In this document: one piece after another, positions 1 through 5,229 of the stretch
How positions within the stretch are numbered: the stretch's first letter is position 1
Layout: each line of letters begins with the position of its first letter
Assembly (NCBI GenBank): GCA_947447315.1
Contig: CANFJD010000199.1
Location: 1 to 5,255 of the forward strand
Direction: 5' to 3'
Length of the DNA stretch: 5,255 bases
Source of the DNA: Fimbriimonadaceae bacterium
GTDB lineage: Bacteria; Armatimonadota; Fimbriimonadia; Fimbriimonadales; Fimbriimonadaceae
Position numbers and translations under genes: made by a program
Notes under the pieces: generated by a model
What the model was told of the DNA's origin: nothing
The model's database searches: none
What the model saw: the letters and a program-made list of their open reading frames with translations, nothing else

Positions 1-320
1 GCCAAGATGGAACCCAGGTACTTACCGATGAGGAATTGCCAGCGCATGACCGGCTTGCTGAGGATGGTATAGATGGTGCGCCGCTCAATTTCATTGGGCA
101 GCATGTAAACCGTCAGTACGATCGCGATGACGGCGGAAGTCAACTGAATGACACCGAGCATCATGCCGCGAAGTACGGTCGTTTCGGATCGTGCCGAAAG
201 CACGCCAAGGCCCGGGGCAACGGCTAGGAATAGGACGCCGATCAAGAGAATGATCAGCAGAACACGACGACGAATCGCTTCGCCGACGGTGGTGGTTGCG
301 ATAGAAACAATAGCTCTCAT
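1..320 (-). CDS. ABC-2 type transporter permease, N-terminal part (runs off the window)
   Basis: These are the first 106 residues of the membrane subunit of an ABC exporter; the gene continues beyond base 1. A short cytoplasmic N-terminus with a positive cluster (Arg17-Arg19) leads into a hydrophobic segment at about residues 20-42. A second segment lies at about 53-74. A cytoplasmic stretch follows, containing E-x-E-R-R-T-I-Y-T-I-L-S-K-P and then R-x-Q-F-L-I-G-K-Y, which is characteristic of ABC-2 family permeases (the NatB/NosY-like group). The start ATG (320-318) overlaps the last base of the upstream ATPase stop codon (TAATG), so the two subunits are translationally coupled. Its ribosome site lies inside the ATPase gene. 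The exported substrate cannot be predicted. Family assignment is confident; the exact subfamily is not. Confidence 0.85.
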   Translation of the reverse strand, partial: MRAIVSIATTTVGEAIRRRVLLIILLIGVLFLAVAPGLGVLSARSETTVLRGMMLGVIQLTSAVIAIVLTVYMLPNEIERRTIYTILSKPVMRWQFLIGKYLGSIL

Positions 321-1288
321 TAGGCGGTGGTCTCCTCTTCAACCGTGATGGTCTTTTTTAGGCCGGGATCACCAATGGGGCCCGGGTTATTGCCGACGGC
401 TTGCTCGTAAAGGTCTTCCAAGCGAAGCTTTCGCGGTTCGATCTTGGTGATCGTTACGCCGGCGCCACGGGTGGCATCCACAACGTCGTTCACGCTGACG
501 ATTTCCGGCACGTCGAGCAGGAATCCATCAGCCAACGGTCGGGTGGTTACGCCTTTGATGTTGGTGATCACCGCGGGAACCGACGATCCGAGGATTTCGA
601 TTTCGGTGCGGGTGCCCTTCAGCAGTTCCGAAAGACGACCTTGTCGAACGATCTTTCCGCGGTTGATGATACAAACGCGGTCGCAGATGCGCTCTACTTC
701 TTCCAGCTCGTGGCTGGTTACGAAGACGGTTCGTCCTTCGTCGCGGAAGCTGAGAATGAGATCTCGGATTTCACGACGGGCGATTGGGTCGAAACCGCTG
801 GTAGGTTCGTCTAAGAAAAGGAGCTTCGGGTCGTTCAGCAGGCTTTGGGCCAGACCGATACGTTGCATCATTCCCTTGGAGTACTTCGAAATTGGCTTAT
901 CTTTGTCTCGGTGCAGGTTCACTCGCTCAAGAAGCGAATCGAACCGAGCCGTGTCGTTGATGCCAAACAGGCTTCCGTAGAACTTCAGGAGCTCTGGACC
1001 CGTCATGTAGTCGTAGTAATACGGACGTTCTGGCAGGTAGCTGATCAGCTTATGCACATCCATATCTCCGATCTCTTTGCCGAGGATATAACCCTCGCCC
1101 GAGGTCGGGTAGATGATGCCCAGAAGCATTTTGATCGTGGTGGTCTTGCCGGCACCGTTGGGACCGAGAAATCCGAAAATTTCTCCTTCCTCTACGACGA
1201 GATCAAGGCTGTCAACAACGCTGATGTTGCCTTGAATGCGAGATTTATAGCTCTTAGTTAGCTGCTTTGTTTCGATGGCGGCGGCCAA
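320..1288 (-). CDS. ABC transporter ATP-binding protein (ABC-2 exporter type)
   Basis: This 322-residue nucleotide-binding subunit should power the permease encoded immediately downstream at the cytoplasmic face of the membrane. Visible motifs in order: Walker A GPNGAGKT (42-49); a Q-loop position with Glu87 in Y-L-P-E-R-P rather than Gln; an ABC signature of form Y-S-K-G-M-M-Q-R (136-143) in place of LSGGQ; Walker B L-L-F-L-D-E-P (156-162, Asp160 and catalytic Glu161); D-loop S-G-F-D-P (164-168); and switch His193. The LPE and SKGM variants are common in CcmA/NatA-like ATPases. Residues from about 225 form the extra C-terminal domain often seen in this group. The start is TTG at 1288: an in-frame TAG lies just upstream, a GGGAGG site is well placed, and the first internal Met (54) is inside the core fold. 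Substrate unknown. Confidence 0.93.
   Translation of the reverse strand: MAAAIETKQLTKSYKSRIQGNISVVDSLDLVVEEGEIFGFLGPNGAGKTTTIKMLLGIIYPTSGEGYILGKEIGDMDVHKLISYLPERPYYYDYMTGPELLKFYGSLFGINDTARFDSLLERVNLHRDKDKPISKYSKGMMQRIGLAQSLLNDPKLLFLDEPTSGFDPIARREIRDLILSFRDEGRTVFVTSHELEEVERICDRVCIINRGKIVRQGRLSELLKGTRTEIEILGSSVPAVITNIKGVTTRPLADGFLLDVPEIVSVNDVVDATRGAGVTITKIEPRKLRLEDLYEQAVGNNPGPIGDPGLKKTITVEEETTA
332..337 (-). promoter_or_regulatory. Ribosome binding site of the permease, inside the ATPase gene
   Basis: On the minus strand GAGGAG lies 11 bases before the permease ATG. The same bases are Glu codons near the C-terminus of the ATPase (V-E-E-E-T-T-A-stop). With the TAATG junction this supports the ATG at 320 as the permease start. 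Confidence 0.6.
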
Positions 1289-1298
1289 TGGTCGCGCA

Positions 1299-1304
1299 CC
1301 TCCC
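1299..1304 (-). promoter_or_regulatory. Ribosome binding site fixing the TTG start of the ABC ATPase
   Basis: GGGAGG on the minus strand sits 10 bases before TTG at 1288. No ATG or GTG lies in frame between the upstream TAG and the conserved domain, so this site decides for the TTG start. Confidence 0.7.
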
Positions 1305-1324
1305 TATATTAAAATTGCTAGGCG

Positions 1325-1354
1325 ATTATACCTACCGGGTACGTAACCCTTGAA
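1325..1354 (-). promoter_or_regulatory. Probable sigma70-type promoter of the ABC operon
   Basis: On the minus strand a perfect -10 box TATAAT lies at 1330-1325, preceded at 18 bases by a weak -35 candidate TTCAAG (1354-1349). Transcription would start near 1318, giving a leader of about 30 bases that contains the GGGAGG ribosome site. The -10 is convincing; the poor -35 suggests that an activator may be needed, or that the -35 is misassigned. Confidence 0.55.
1337..1349. promoter_or_regulatory. Short dyad in the spacer of the leftward promoter (operator candidate)
   Basis: GGGT-ACGTA-ACCC, four-base arms around a five-base centre, occupies most of the spacer between the -35 and -10 boxes of the leftward promoter. 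A protein bound there would cover the promoter. The arms are short, so chance is not excluded. Confidence 0.3.
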
Positions 1355-1382
1355 TCAGAAGATGAGTTCCCGGAGGTTTCGG

Positions 1383-1437
1383 AAAGGTTAAGGGACGCCC
1401 TCTAGGGCGGAATCTATCCGCATGAGACAAAACCTTT
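1383..1437. repeat. Nested inverted repeats in the divergent intergenic region
   Basis: Three dyads lie together upstream of the rightward promoter. An outer pair AAAGGTT (1383-1389) and AACCTTT (1431-1437) runs into the rightward -35 box. Inside are CGCCCT-CT-AGGGCG (1396-1409) and GCGGA-ATCTA-TCCGC (1407-1421), which share bases 1407-1409 and so could not both extrude at once. No run of T follows any of them, so they do not look like terminators. Their position suggests regulator binding sites for one or both operons, which is inference. Confidence 0.4.
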
Positions 1438-1463
1438 AACATTTGGCGGGATAGGGCTATACT
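1436..1463 (+). promoter_or_regulatory. Sigma70-type promoter of the rightward operon or leader RNA
   Basis: TTAACA (1436-1441, five of six to TTGACA), a 16-base spacer and TATACT (1458-1463, five of six to TATAAT) make a good housekeeping-type promoter. Transcription should start about 1469-1471, leaving an untranslated leader of about 150 bases before the first gene. Confidence 0.6.
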
Positions 1464-1469
1464 GGACGG

Positions 1470-1574
1470 GAACAGCCAAGAGGGTCGAGCCACTCAGTTA
1501 ATGAAGTGAGCCGTCCTTGGTGGAAGCCTAGCGGGAGCGTGCTTAGCTCTCCTTTCAACGTTCCCGCATTTTTT
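1470..1574 (+). ncRNA. Structured leader RNA or stand-alone small RNA (candidate)
   Basis: The stretch runs from the predicted start of transcription to the terminator T-run and has no convincing coding potential. Folding by eye gives a two-part arm: an outer helix pairing CCAAG(A)GG (1476-1483) with UCCUUGG (1514-1520), and an inner hairpin in which GC and CACUCA (1489-1496) pair with UGA, GUG and GC (1502-1511), with single bulged A bases and a GUUAA loop. A GGTGGAAGCCTA linker leads to the terminator hairpin. I do not recognise it as a known riboswitch or RNA family. It could be an attenuating leader for the operon at 1619 or an sRNA of about 105 bases. The structure was found by eye, without energy calculation. 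Confidence 0.45.
1531..1574 (+). terminator. Intrinsic (rho-independent) terminator in the leader
   Basis: GCGGGAGCGT (1531-1540) pairs with ACGTTCCCGC (1558-1567) as ten pairs including one G-U, around a 17-base loop, and is followed by A and six T (1569-1574). It lies 45 bases before the start codon of the first rightward gene, so it would stop transcripts from the promoter at 1436-1463 before the operon unless it is overridden. Confidence 0.7.
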
Positions 1575-1618
1575 CCCGTTCATCCCGCCCGGATATCGGT
1601 GGTTTCAGGTTCACTTGA

Positions 1619-2275
1619 ATGGTGGATCTTCCTCTCTTGGGTCGAACGAATCAGGCATTTCCGAAAACATGGGTACGTCCTCGACCAGGTACGCCGTCGG
1701 GAGAGCTGAATCCGCAGCAGGCACTCCGAGATTTATTGAAGTTTGCGATTGAGCAGCATCTGCCGATCGACGTTTCCATCCAGCCGGCGCTCATTGGTGG
1801 CCAAATCCGATCGGAGGACTTTATTTCCATCAGTCGAAGCCGGACCGATTACACCGTGGCAACTGACCATACCCACGCGGTGACGTTGGTGCAAGCGCAC
1901 CTAATTGAAACCCTAAGTGCGATCGGACGCGAGAAGATTGACTTCTATTTTCTTCGCGTGCAGAGGGCCGCGGAAGAATTTCAGATTTCAGGCGTTCTGG
2001 AAGCACTCGAGATGGCGCGGCAAGAAGGCCACATTGGATACGTTGGTTTGGCCTGCGATGGCCCTTCCCTCGCTAGCCTAAATCTGTGGCAGTTCCACGA
2101 TGCGTTTGACGCGGTGCTGATTCCTGACGACGTCAGTTTTGATACCCTCGCGCCACTGGCGGTGGAGCGACGCGTCGGTGTCGTTATTGATGGTGCGTGG
2201 AGGCATTCGGATGGTCCGCGGATCATCGCGGCGTCATCTATCGACGAATTGCAGGCACTGGAGGCTAATCCTTGA
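1619..2275 (+). CDS. Aldo/keto-reductase-like protein, shortened and probably non-catalytic
   Basis: This 218-residue protein resembles the aldo/keto reductase TIM barrel but is about two thirds of the usual length of 300-330. Recognisable pieces in order: L-G-R-T (7-10) as at the family N-terminus; I-D-V-S (50-53) where the catalytic Asp motif would fall; R-S-E-D (64-67); I-D-F-Y-F-L (107-112); E-A-L-E-M-A-R-Q-E-G-H-I-G-Y-V-G (128-143), matching the conserved 'EAL..L...GKIR.IG' segment; and A-A-S-S-I-D-E-L-Q (204-212), matching the C-terminal 'GASS.EQL' motif. In a by-eye alignment Asp51 may be kept, but Tyr becomes Pro56, Lys becomes Asp83 and His becomes Arg113. The segment before the C-terminal motif is missing. 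The ATG at 1619 follows an in-frame TGA directly, with only a weak AGGT ribosome site. It is the first gene of the operon. A pseudoenzyme or a decayed gene are both possible; the open frame and coupling favour a functional protein. Confidence 0.75.
   Translation: MVDLPLLGRTNQAFPKTWVRPRPGTPSGELNPQQALRDLLKFAIEQHLPIDVSIQPALIGGQIRSEDFISISRSRTDYTVATDHTHAVTLVQAHLIETLSAIGREKIDFYFLRVQRAAEEFQISGVLEALEMARQEGHIGYVGLACDGPSLASLNLWQFHDAFDAVLIPDDVSFDTLAPLAVERRVGVVIDGAWRHSDGPRIIAASSIDELQALEANP
2260..2264 (+). promoter_or_regulatory. Ribosome binding site deciding the TTG start of the small membrane protein
   Basis: GGAGG lies seven bases before TTG at 2272, inside the end of the preceding gene. An in-frame TAA at 2266-2268 rules out an earlier start. 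Confidence 0.65.
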
Positions 2276-2517
2276 GCGACGCAGACATCAAAACATTCCT
2301 CTTCGGGTGCGCGGTAGTTTGCAGTGTGCTGGCCGTCATTAACCTCGTTCGGCGAGATCGTTTATTCCTGGGTCTTGCCTTTATTTCATTGGCCGGCACG
2401 AACTTTGCCTACGCTACGACGCTCCAACTCAATCTCCTGTATCTGGGCGGAGGAATCACTGTGGTCCTACTGATTATCGACATCTGGAATCGCCTGGGTG
2501 CAAAGTCGAAACGATGA
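2272..2517 (+). CDS. Small three-helix membrane protein, function unknown
   Basis: I do not recognise this 81-residue protein. It has a short polar N-terminus (MSDADIKT) and three hydrophobic stretches at about residues 8-26, 31-48 and 54-72, each long enough to cross the membrane. The basic loop R-R-D-R (27-30) lies between the first two, and the tail R-L-G-A-K-S-K-R is positive. By the positive-inside rule the tail and first loop should be cytoplasmic, which conflicts with three full spans, so one helix may be re-entrant or peripheral. It starts with TTG, overlapping the previous stop (TTGA) behind a strong GGAGG, and ends overlapping the next start (ATGA). This places it firmly inside the operon, perhaps as a membrane anchor or small subunit for a neighbour, which is inference. 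Confidence 0.75.
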   Translation: MSDADIKTFLFGCAVVCSVLAVINLVRRDRLFLGLAFISLAGTNFAYATTLQLNLLYLGGGITVVLLIIDIWNRLGAKSKR

Positions 2518-3761
2518 AGATTGCGGTAGTTGGGCTCGGCTTCGCCGGGTTGCGCACGATGCAATTGCTGGAGGCGGCCGGACATACGGTGTTTGGTTAC
2601 GAGGCTCGCGACCGGATCGGGGGTCGATGCCATACGGTGCGGGAAGGCGAAGTCATTTACGAAGCCGGGGGCGAATGGATTGACGGTGATCATCAGCGGG
2701 TTCTCAACCTGATGCGGCGGTACGGACAGGAGCCGTTAGCAACTCCGTCTTCTCCCCGACGGCTGATTTTTGAAGGTAAAGAATCTAACTGGGACGAGCT
2801 TTGGGGGAATCCAGCCGTTCGCGGCGATGTTGACCGGTTCGAGGAACGGGTCGAGGCTGAAGTAGGTCAGATTGCCGAGCCGGATTCTCATCTGCAGAGG
2901 TTGATCGACGAATCCGTCGTGACCGAGGAGGGACGCTGGTATTTGACCGCGATGTATCGGAGCGACGAAGGCGATGATTTGGACCGAATTGGTCGGAACG
3001 GTTGGTTTCGCGCGTACGAAAACTATGCCAACCGAGAGGGCGGAGAACTGAGCGCATTTCGGTTTCCGCATGGCGCGTCGGACATTTTGGATCGGATGGC
3101 GGCTGAGATTCACGGCCCGATGAAACTGAGTTGCCCGGTATCGGAGTTGACGCCGACGGGCACGGGGATCTCGTTGGTGTCGGCAGGGGGCAGGGAAGAA
3201 TTTGACGCGGTAGTGGTCACCGTGCCGGGCGCGGCGCTCGCGAAACTTACGGTGCCAATGGATATTTCGGCGAGCCCAATCCGCCAGATTCCTTTAGCGC
3301 GGGCCATCAAAATCACCTTCCTGTTCCGGGATCGCTGGTGGTTACGAGAGGGTTGGAATGGCAGCCTGATGTATGATGGGCCGCTGCAACAGTTCTGGGA
3401 TGGCGGTTTTGGGGAAACAGCCGTACTCCAAGCGTACGTCACCGGGTCGGAAGCAGAGAACTGGGTCACCCGGCCGGATGGACTCCAAGCGGCTACTGCG
3501 GCCCTTTTTCAACAGTTCCCAGCGGCACGAGAATCGCACCTGGAGACTCGGATGAATGATTGGATCAACGACCCTTGGGCACGAGGAGCATTCAGTTACA
3601 TGCCGGTAGGCTTTGCCTCGACTTGGCCGGTGACGTTCGGCCGAATCTATTGGGCCGGCGAAACGACGGCAAAATGGAACGGATTTATTGAAGGAGCTTT
3701 GGAAAGCGCCGAACGCGTTGCAAAGGAGATCGCCGAATGCCAGAAACCGAGTCACCCGTAA
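2514..3761 (+). CDS. FAD-dependent amine oxidase family protein (flavin monoamine oxidase-like)
   Basis: This 415-residue flavoprotein should oxidise a C-N bond of an amine, passing electrons to FAD and then usually to O2. The N-terminal dinucleotide fold has G-L-G-F-A-G (7-12), ribose-binding Glu30 in Y-E-A-R, and R-I-G-G-R (34-38), followed by E-A-G-G-E-W-I-D (50-57). A-V-V-V-T-V-P-G (232-239) is the usual second FAD-domain strand. Lys266 in A-I-K-I-T-F matches the conserved Lys near flavin N5. N-D-P-W-A-R-G-A-F (352-360) precedes the closing motif Y-W-A-G-E-T (379-384) and W-N-G-F-I-E-G-A-L (388-396). Ala359 replaces the covalent-flavin Cys of eukaryotic monoamine oxidases, so FAD is probably non-covalent. 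The ATG overlaps the previous stop (ATGA), and the 3' end overlaps the amidohydrolase by 25 bases. Substrate unknown; desaturases and maturases of related fold are alternatives. Confidence 0.88.
   Translation: MKIAVVGLGFAGLRTMQLLEAAGHTVFGYEARDRIGGRCHTVREGEVIYEAGGEWIDGDHQRVLNLMRRYGQEPLATPSSPRRLIFEGKESNWDELWGNPAVRGDVDRFEERVEAEVGQIAEPDSHLQRLIDESVVTEEGRWYLTAMYRSDEGDDLDRIGRNGWFRAYENYANREGGELSAFRFPHGASDILDRMAAEIHGPMKLSCPVSELTPTGTGISLVSAGGREEFDAVVVTVPGAALAKLTVPMDISASPIRQIPLARAIKITFLFRDRWWLREGWNGSLMYDGPLQQFWDGGFGETAVLQAYVTGSEAENWVTRPDGLQAATAALFQQFPAARESHLETRMNDWINDPWARGAFSYMPVGFASTWPVTFGRIYWAGETTAKWNGFIEGALESAERVAKEIAECQKPSHP
3723..3728 (+). promoter_or_regulatory. Ribosome binding site of the amidohydrolase, inside the oxidase gene
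   Basis: AAGGAG lies eight bases before the ATG at 3737, within the oxidase codons for V-A-K-E-I. The good match and spacing support the overlapping start. Confidence 0.7.
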
Positions 3762-5194
3762 CTCAGATCATTACCGACATAGCCGATGGCGCGCACAAAG
3801 CGATTACATCGCATGATGGGTGCATCACGCGGGTCGAGCCTTCCGAGGTGGCTGGACTTCCCTTTCACGCGGCGTTTGTAGACAATCACTGCCACATTTT
3901 GCCTACCGGACTGGATTTAGCCGCCCTTCATCTTGGTGGACTGAGTTCGCACGCCGAAGTTTTGGACCGCATTCGAGACCGGCACCGGGAACATCCCGAC
4001 GGCTGGCTACTCGCAGTGCATTACGACCAAAACCGTTATGACGGGGTTCATCTGACGGCTGGCGACCTTGACGGCGTTAGCATTGATCGGCCGATTTTGC
4101 TCCGGCATGTCAATGGCCATGCTGGAGTTGCCAATTCCGCCGCCCTGGCGGCGGCGAATATTGTCTCCACGACGCCCGATCCGGCGGGAGGAGCCTTTGG
4201 TCGTAGCGCTTCCGGAGCTCCGAACGGAGTGTTGTTTGAGCACGCATTGGAACTCGTTTCCGCGGCGATCCCGGTTCCTTCCCTAGCGGAAATGACCCAA
4301 GCGATTCGGTTGGCGAGCCAGAAAATGCAGGGACTGGGAATCGCGGCGGCAGCGGACATGATGACGGGAAGGTTCGACCTTCGGTCAGAGCTTCTTGCCT
4401 ACGCGGCGGCAGCGCGACTTGAGCCTCACTTTACGACCGCTCTGTATTTGCAATGGTCGACCGTTTTTGGAAAGCGGGCGATCCCAGAGTCGGAAAGGAT
4501 GGACTTGATCCGAGACCTGGAAGGCACGGGCCGGAGCTTCGTTAAGGGGATCAAGATTTTCGCGGACGGGGCGATTGGTTCGGCTACGGCCGCCATCTAC
4601 GGAAGCTATCGCAATCAACCTCCAGCCGAAACCAGCGGTCAATTGATCTACAACCCCGAGCGCCTAAATACGATGGTTCACACGGCCCACGAAGCTGGCT
4701 ACGCCGTCGCGGTGCACGCGATTGGGGATTATGCGATAGACCTAGTTCTGGATGCCTTTGCCGCTACCGATGAACCGAGTCGGCACCGGCTGGAGCACGC
4801 CATGATCCTGAGCGACCTGCAGATTGAACGCATCGCGAAATTGGGATGTTTTGTGACCATGCAAGCAGAATTTTTGCTTCGGTTTGGGGCAAACTACCGT
4901 CGCCAATTGCCGGATGCCACGAGTTGGAACCTCAAGCGTTTTCGGTCCGTGCTCGACGCAGGGATCCCGCTTAGCTTTAGTTCCGACCGGCCAATCGTGG
5001 CGGGAGACCCGCGTGACGGGATACGCCTGGCGGTGACCCGAGAGGGCTTTTCCCCGGAAGAACGGGTGACGGTTGCCGAGGCGGTGCGGGCCTATACCAG
5101 TGCGGGAGCGGCGGCGATGGGGCTCGCTGACCGGTTTGGAAAATGTGAAGTTGGTCATCCGGCTCCGCTGGTGCCTCTGGATTATCTGCCGTGA
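3737..5194 (+). CDS. Metal-dependent amidohydrolase (amidohydrolase 3 family, YtcJ/NfdA-like)
   Basis: This 485-residue cytoplasmic hydrolase is of the amidohydrolase superfamily, in the group containing YtcJ and N-substituted formamide deformylase; it should cleave a C-N amide-type bond. Visible motifs: H-x-H at His51 and His53 in F-V-D-N-H-C-H; V-N-G-H-A-G-V-A-N-S-A-A-L (125-137); K-I-F-A-D-G-A-I-G-S-A-T-A (273-285), a family hallmark; V-H-A-I-G-D (326-331); R-L-E-H-A (351-355); and S-S-D-R-P (415-419) with the metal or catalytic Asp417. It is shorter than the usual 530-580 residues. The N-terminal strand region before HxH is about 20 residues short, and the C-terminal 'ADLVVLD'-like end reads H-P-A-P-L-V-P-L-D. 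It overlaps the oxidase by 25 bases and uses its own good ribosome site, so coexpression is expected. The substrate cannot be inferred. Confidence 0.9.
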   Translation: MPETESPVTQIITDIADGAHKAITSHDGCITRVEPSEVAGLPFHAAFVDNHCHILPTGLDLAALHLGGLSSHAEVLDRIRDRHREHPDGWLLAVHYDQNRYDGVHLTAGDLDGVSIDRPILLRHVNGHAGVANSAALAAANIVSTTPDPAGGAFGRSASGAPNGVLFEHALELVSAAIPVPSLAEMTQAIRLASQKMQGLGIAAAADMMTGRFDLRSELLAYAAAARLEPHFTTALYLQWSTVFGKRAIPESERMDLIRDLEGTGRSFVKGIKIFADGAIGSATAAIYGSYRNQPPAETSGQLIYNPERLNTMVHTAHEAGYAVAVHAIGDYAIDLVLDAFAATDEPSRHRLEHAMILSDLQIERIAKLGCFVTMQAEFLLRFGANYRRQLPDATSWNLKRFRSVLDAGIPLSFSSDRPIVAGDPRDGIRLAVTREGFSPEERVTVAEAVRAYTSAGAAAMGLADRFGKCEVGHPAPLVPLDYLP

Positions 5195-5229
5195 CGGACT
5201 GACGCGCGACCGAGTAACCTGGCAAACCG

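Noticed and set aside
401..1261. Rightward frames of 137-178 residues opposite the ABC ATPase
   Set aside because: They are complements of a well-supported ATPase with all nucleotide-binding motifs.
1501..1509. Minimal ORF ATG-AAG-TGA in the leader as a leader peptide
   Set aside because: There are only two codons, no suitably spaced Shine-Dalgarno site, and the bases are better explained as part of the 1489-1511 hairpin.
1505..1575. T-box riboswitch, because of GTGAGCC, GGTGGAAGCC and a following terminator
   Set aside because: The core AGGGTGGNACCGCG element is not matched beyond GGTGG, the leader is too short for a full specifier stem plus antiterminator, and the operon has no aminoacyl-tRNA or amino-acid biosynthesis gene. 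A covariance-model scan would settle it.
1506..1709. Open frame beginning GTG (67 codons) through the leader
   Set aside because: It runs across the terminator, has no ribosome site, shows Ser/Pro-rich composition typical of a shadow frame and overlaps the AKR-like gene out of frame.
1981..2226. Antisense frame within the AKR-like gene
   Set aside because: No family resemblance or ribosome site; it mirrors codons of the sense gene.
3110..3755. Long antisense frames under the amine oxidase
   Set aside because: The sense strand has clear FAD motifs throughout; the antisense proteins look like compositional shadows of G+C-rich codons.
4742..5158. 138-residue antisense frame in the amidohydrolase
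   Set aside because: The sense frame carries the family motifs here (VHAIGD, RLEHA, SSDRP); the antisense product is Arg/Pro-rich with no recognisable domain.
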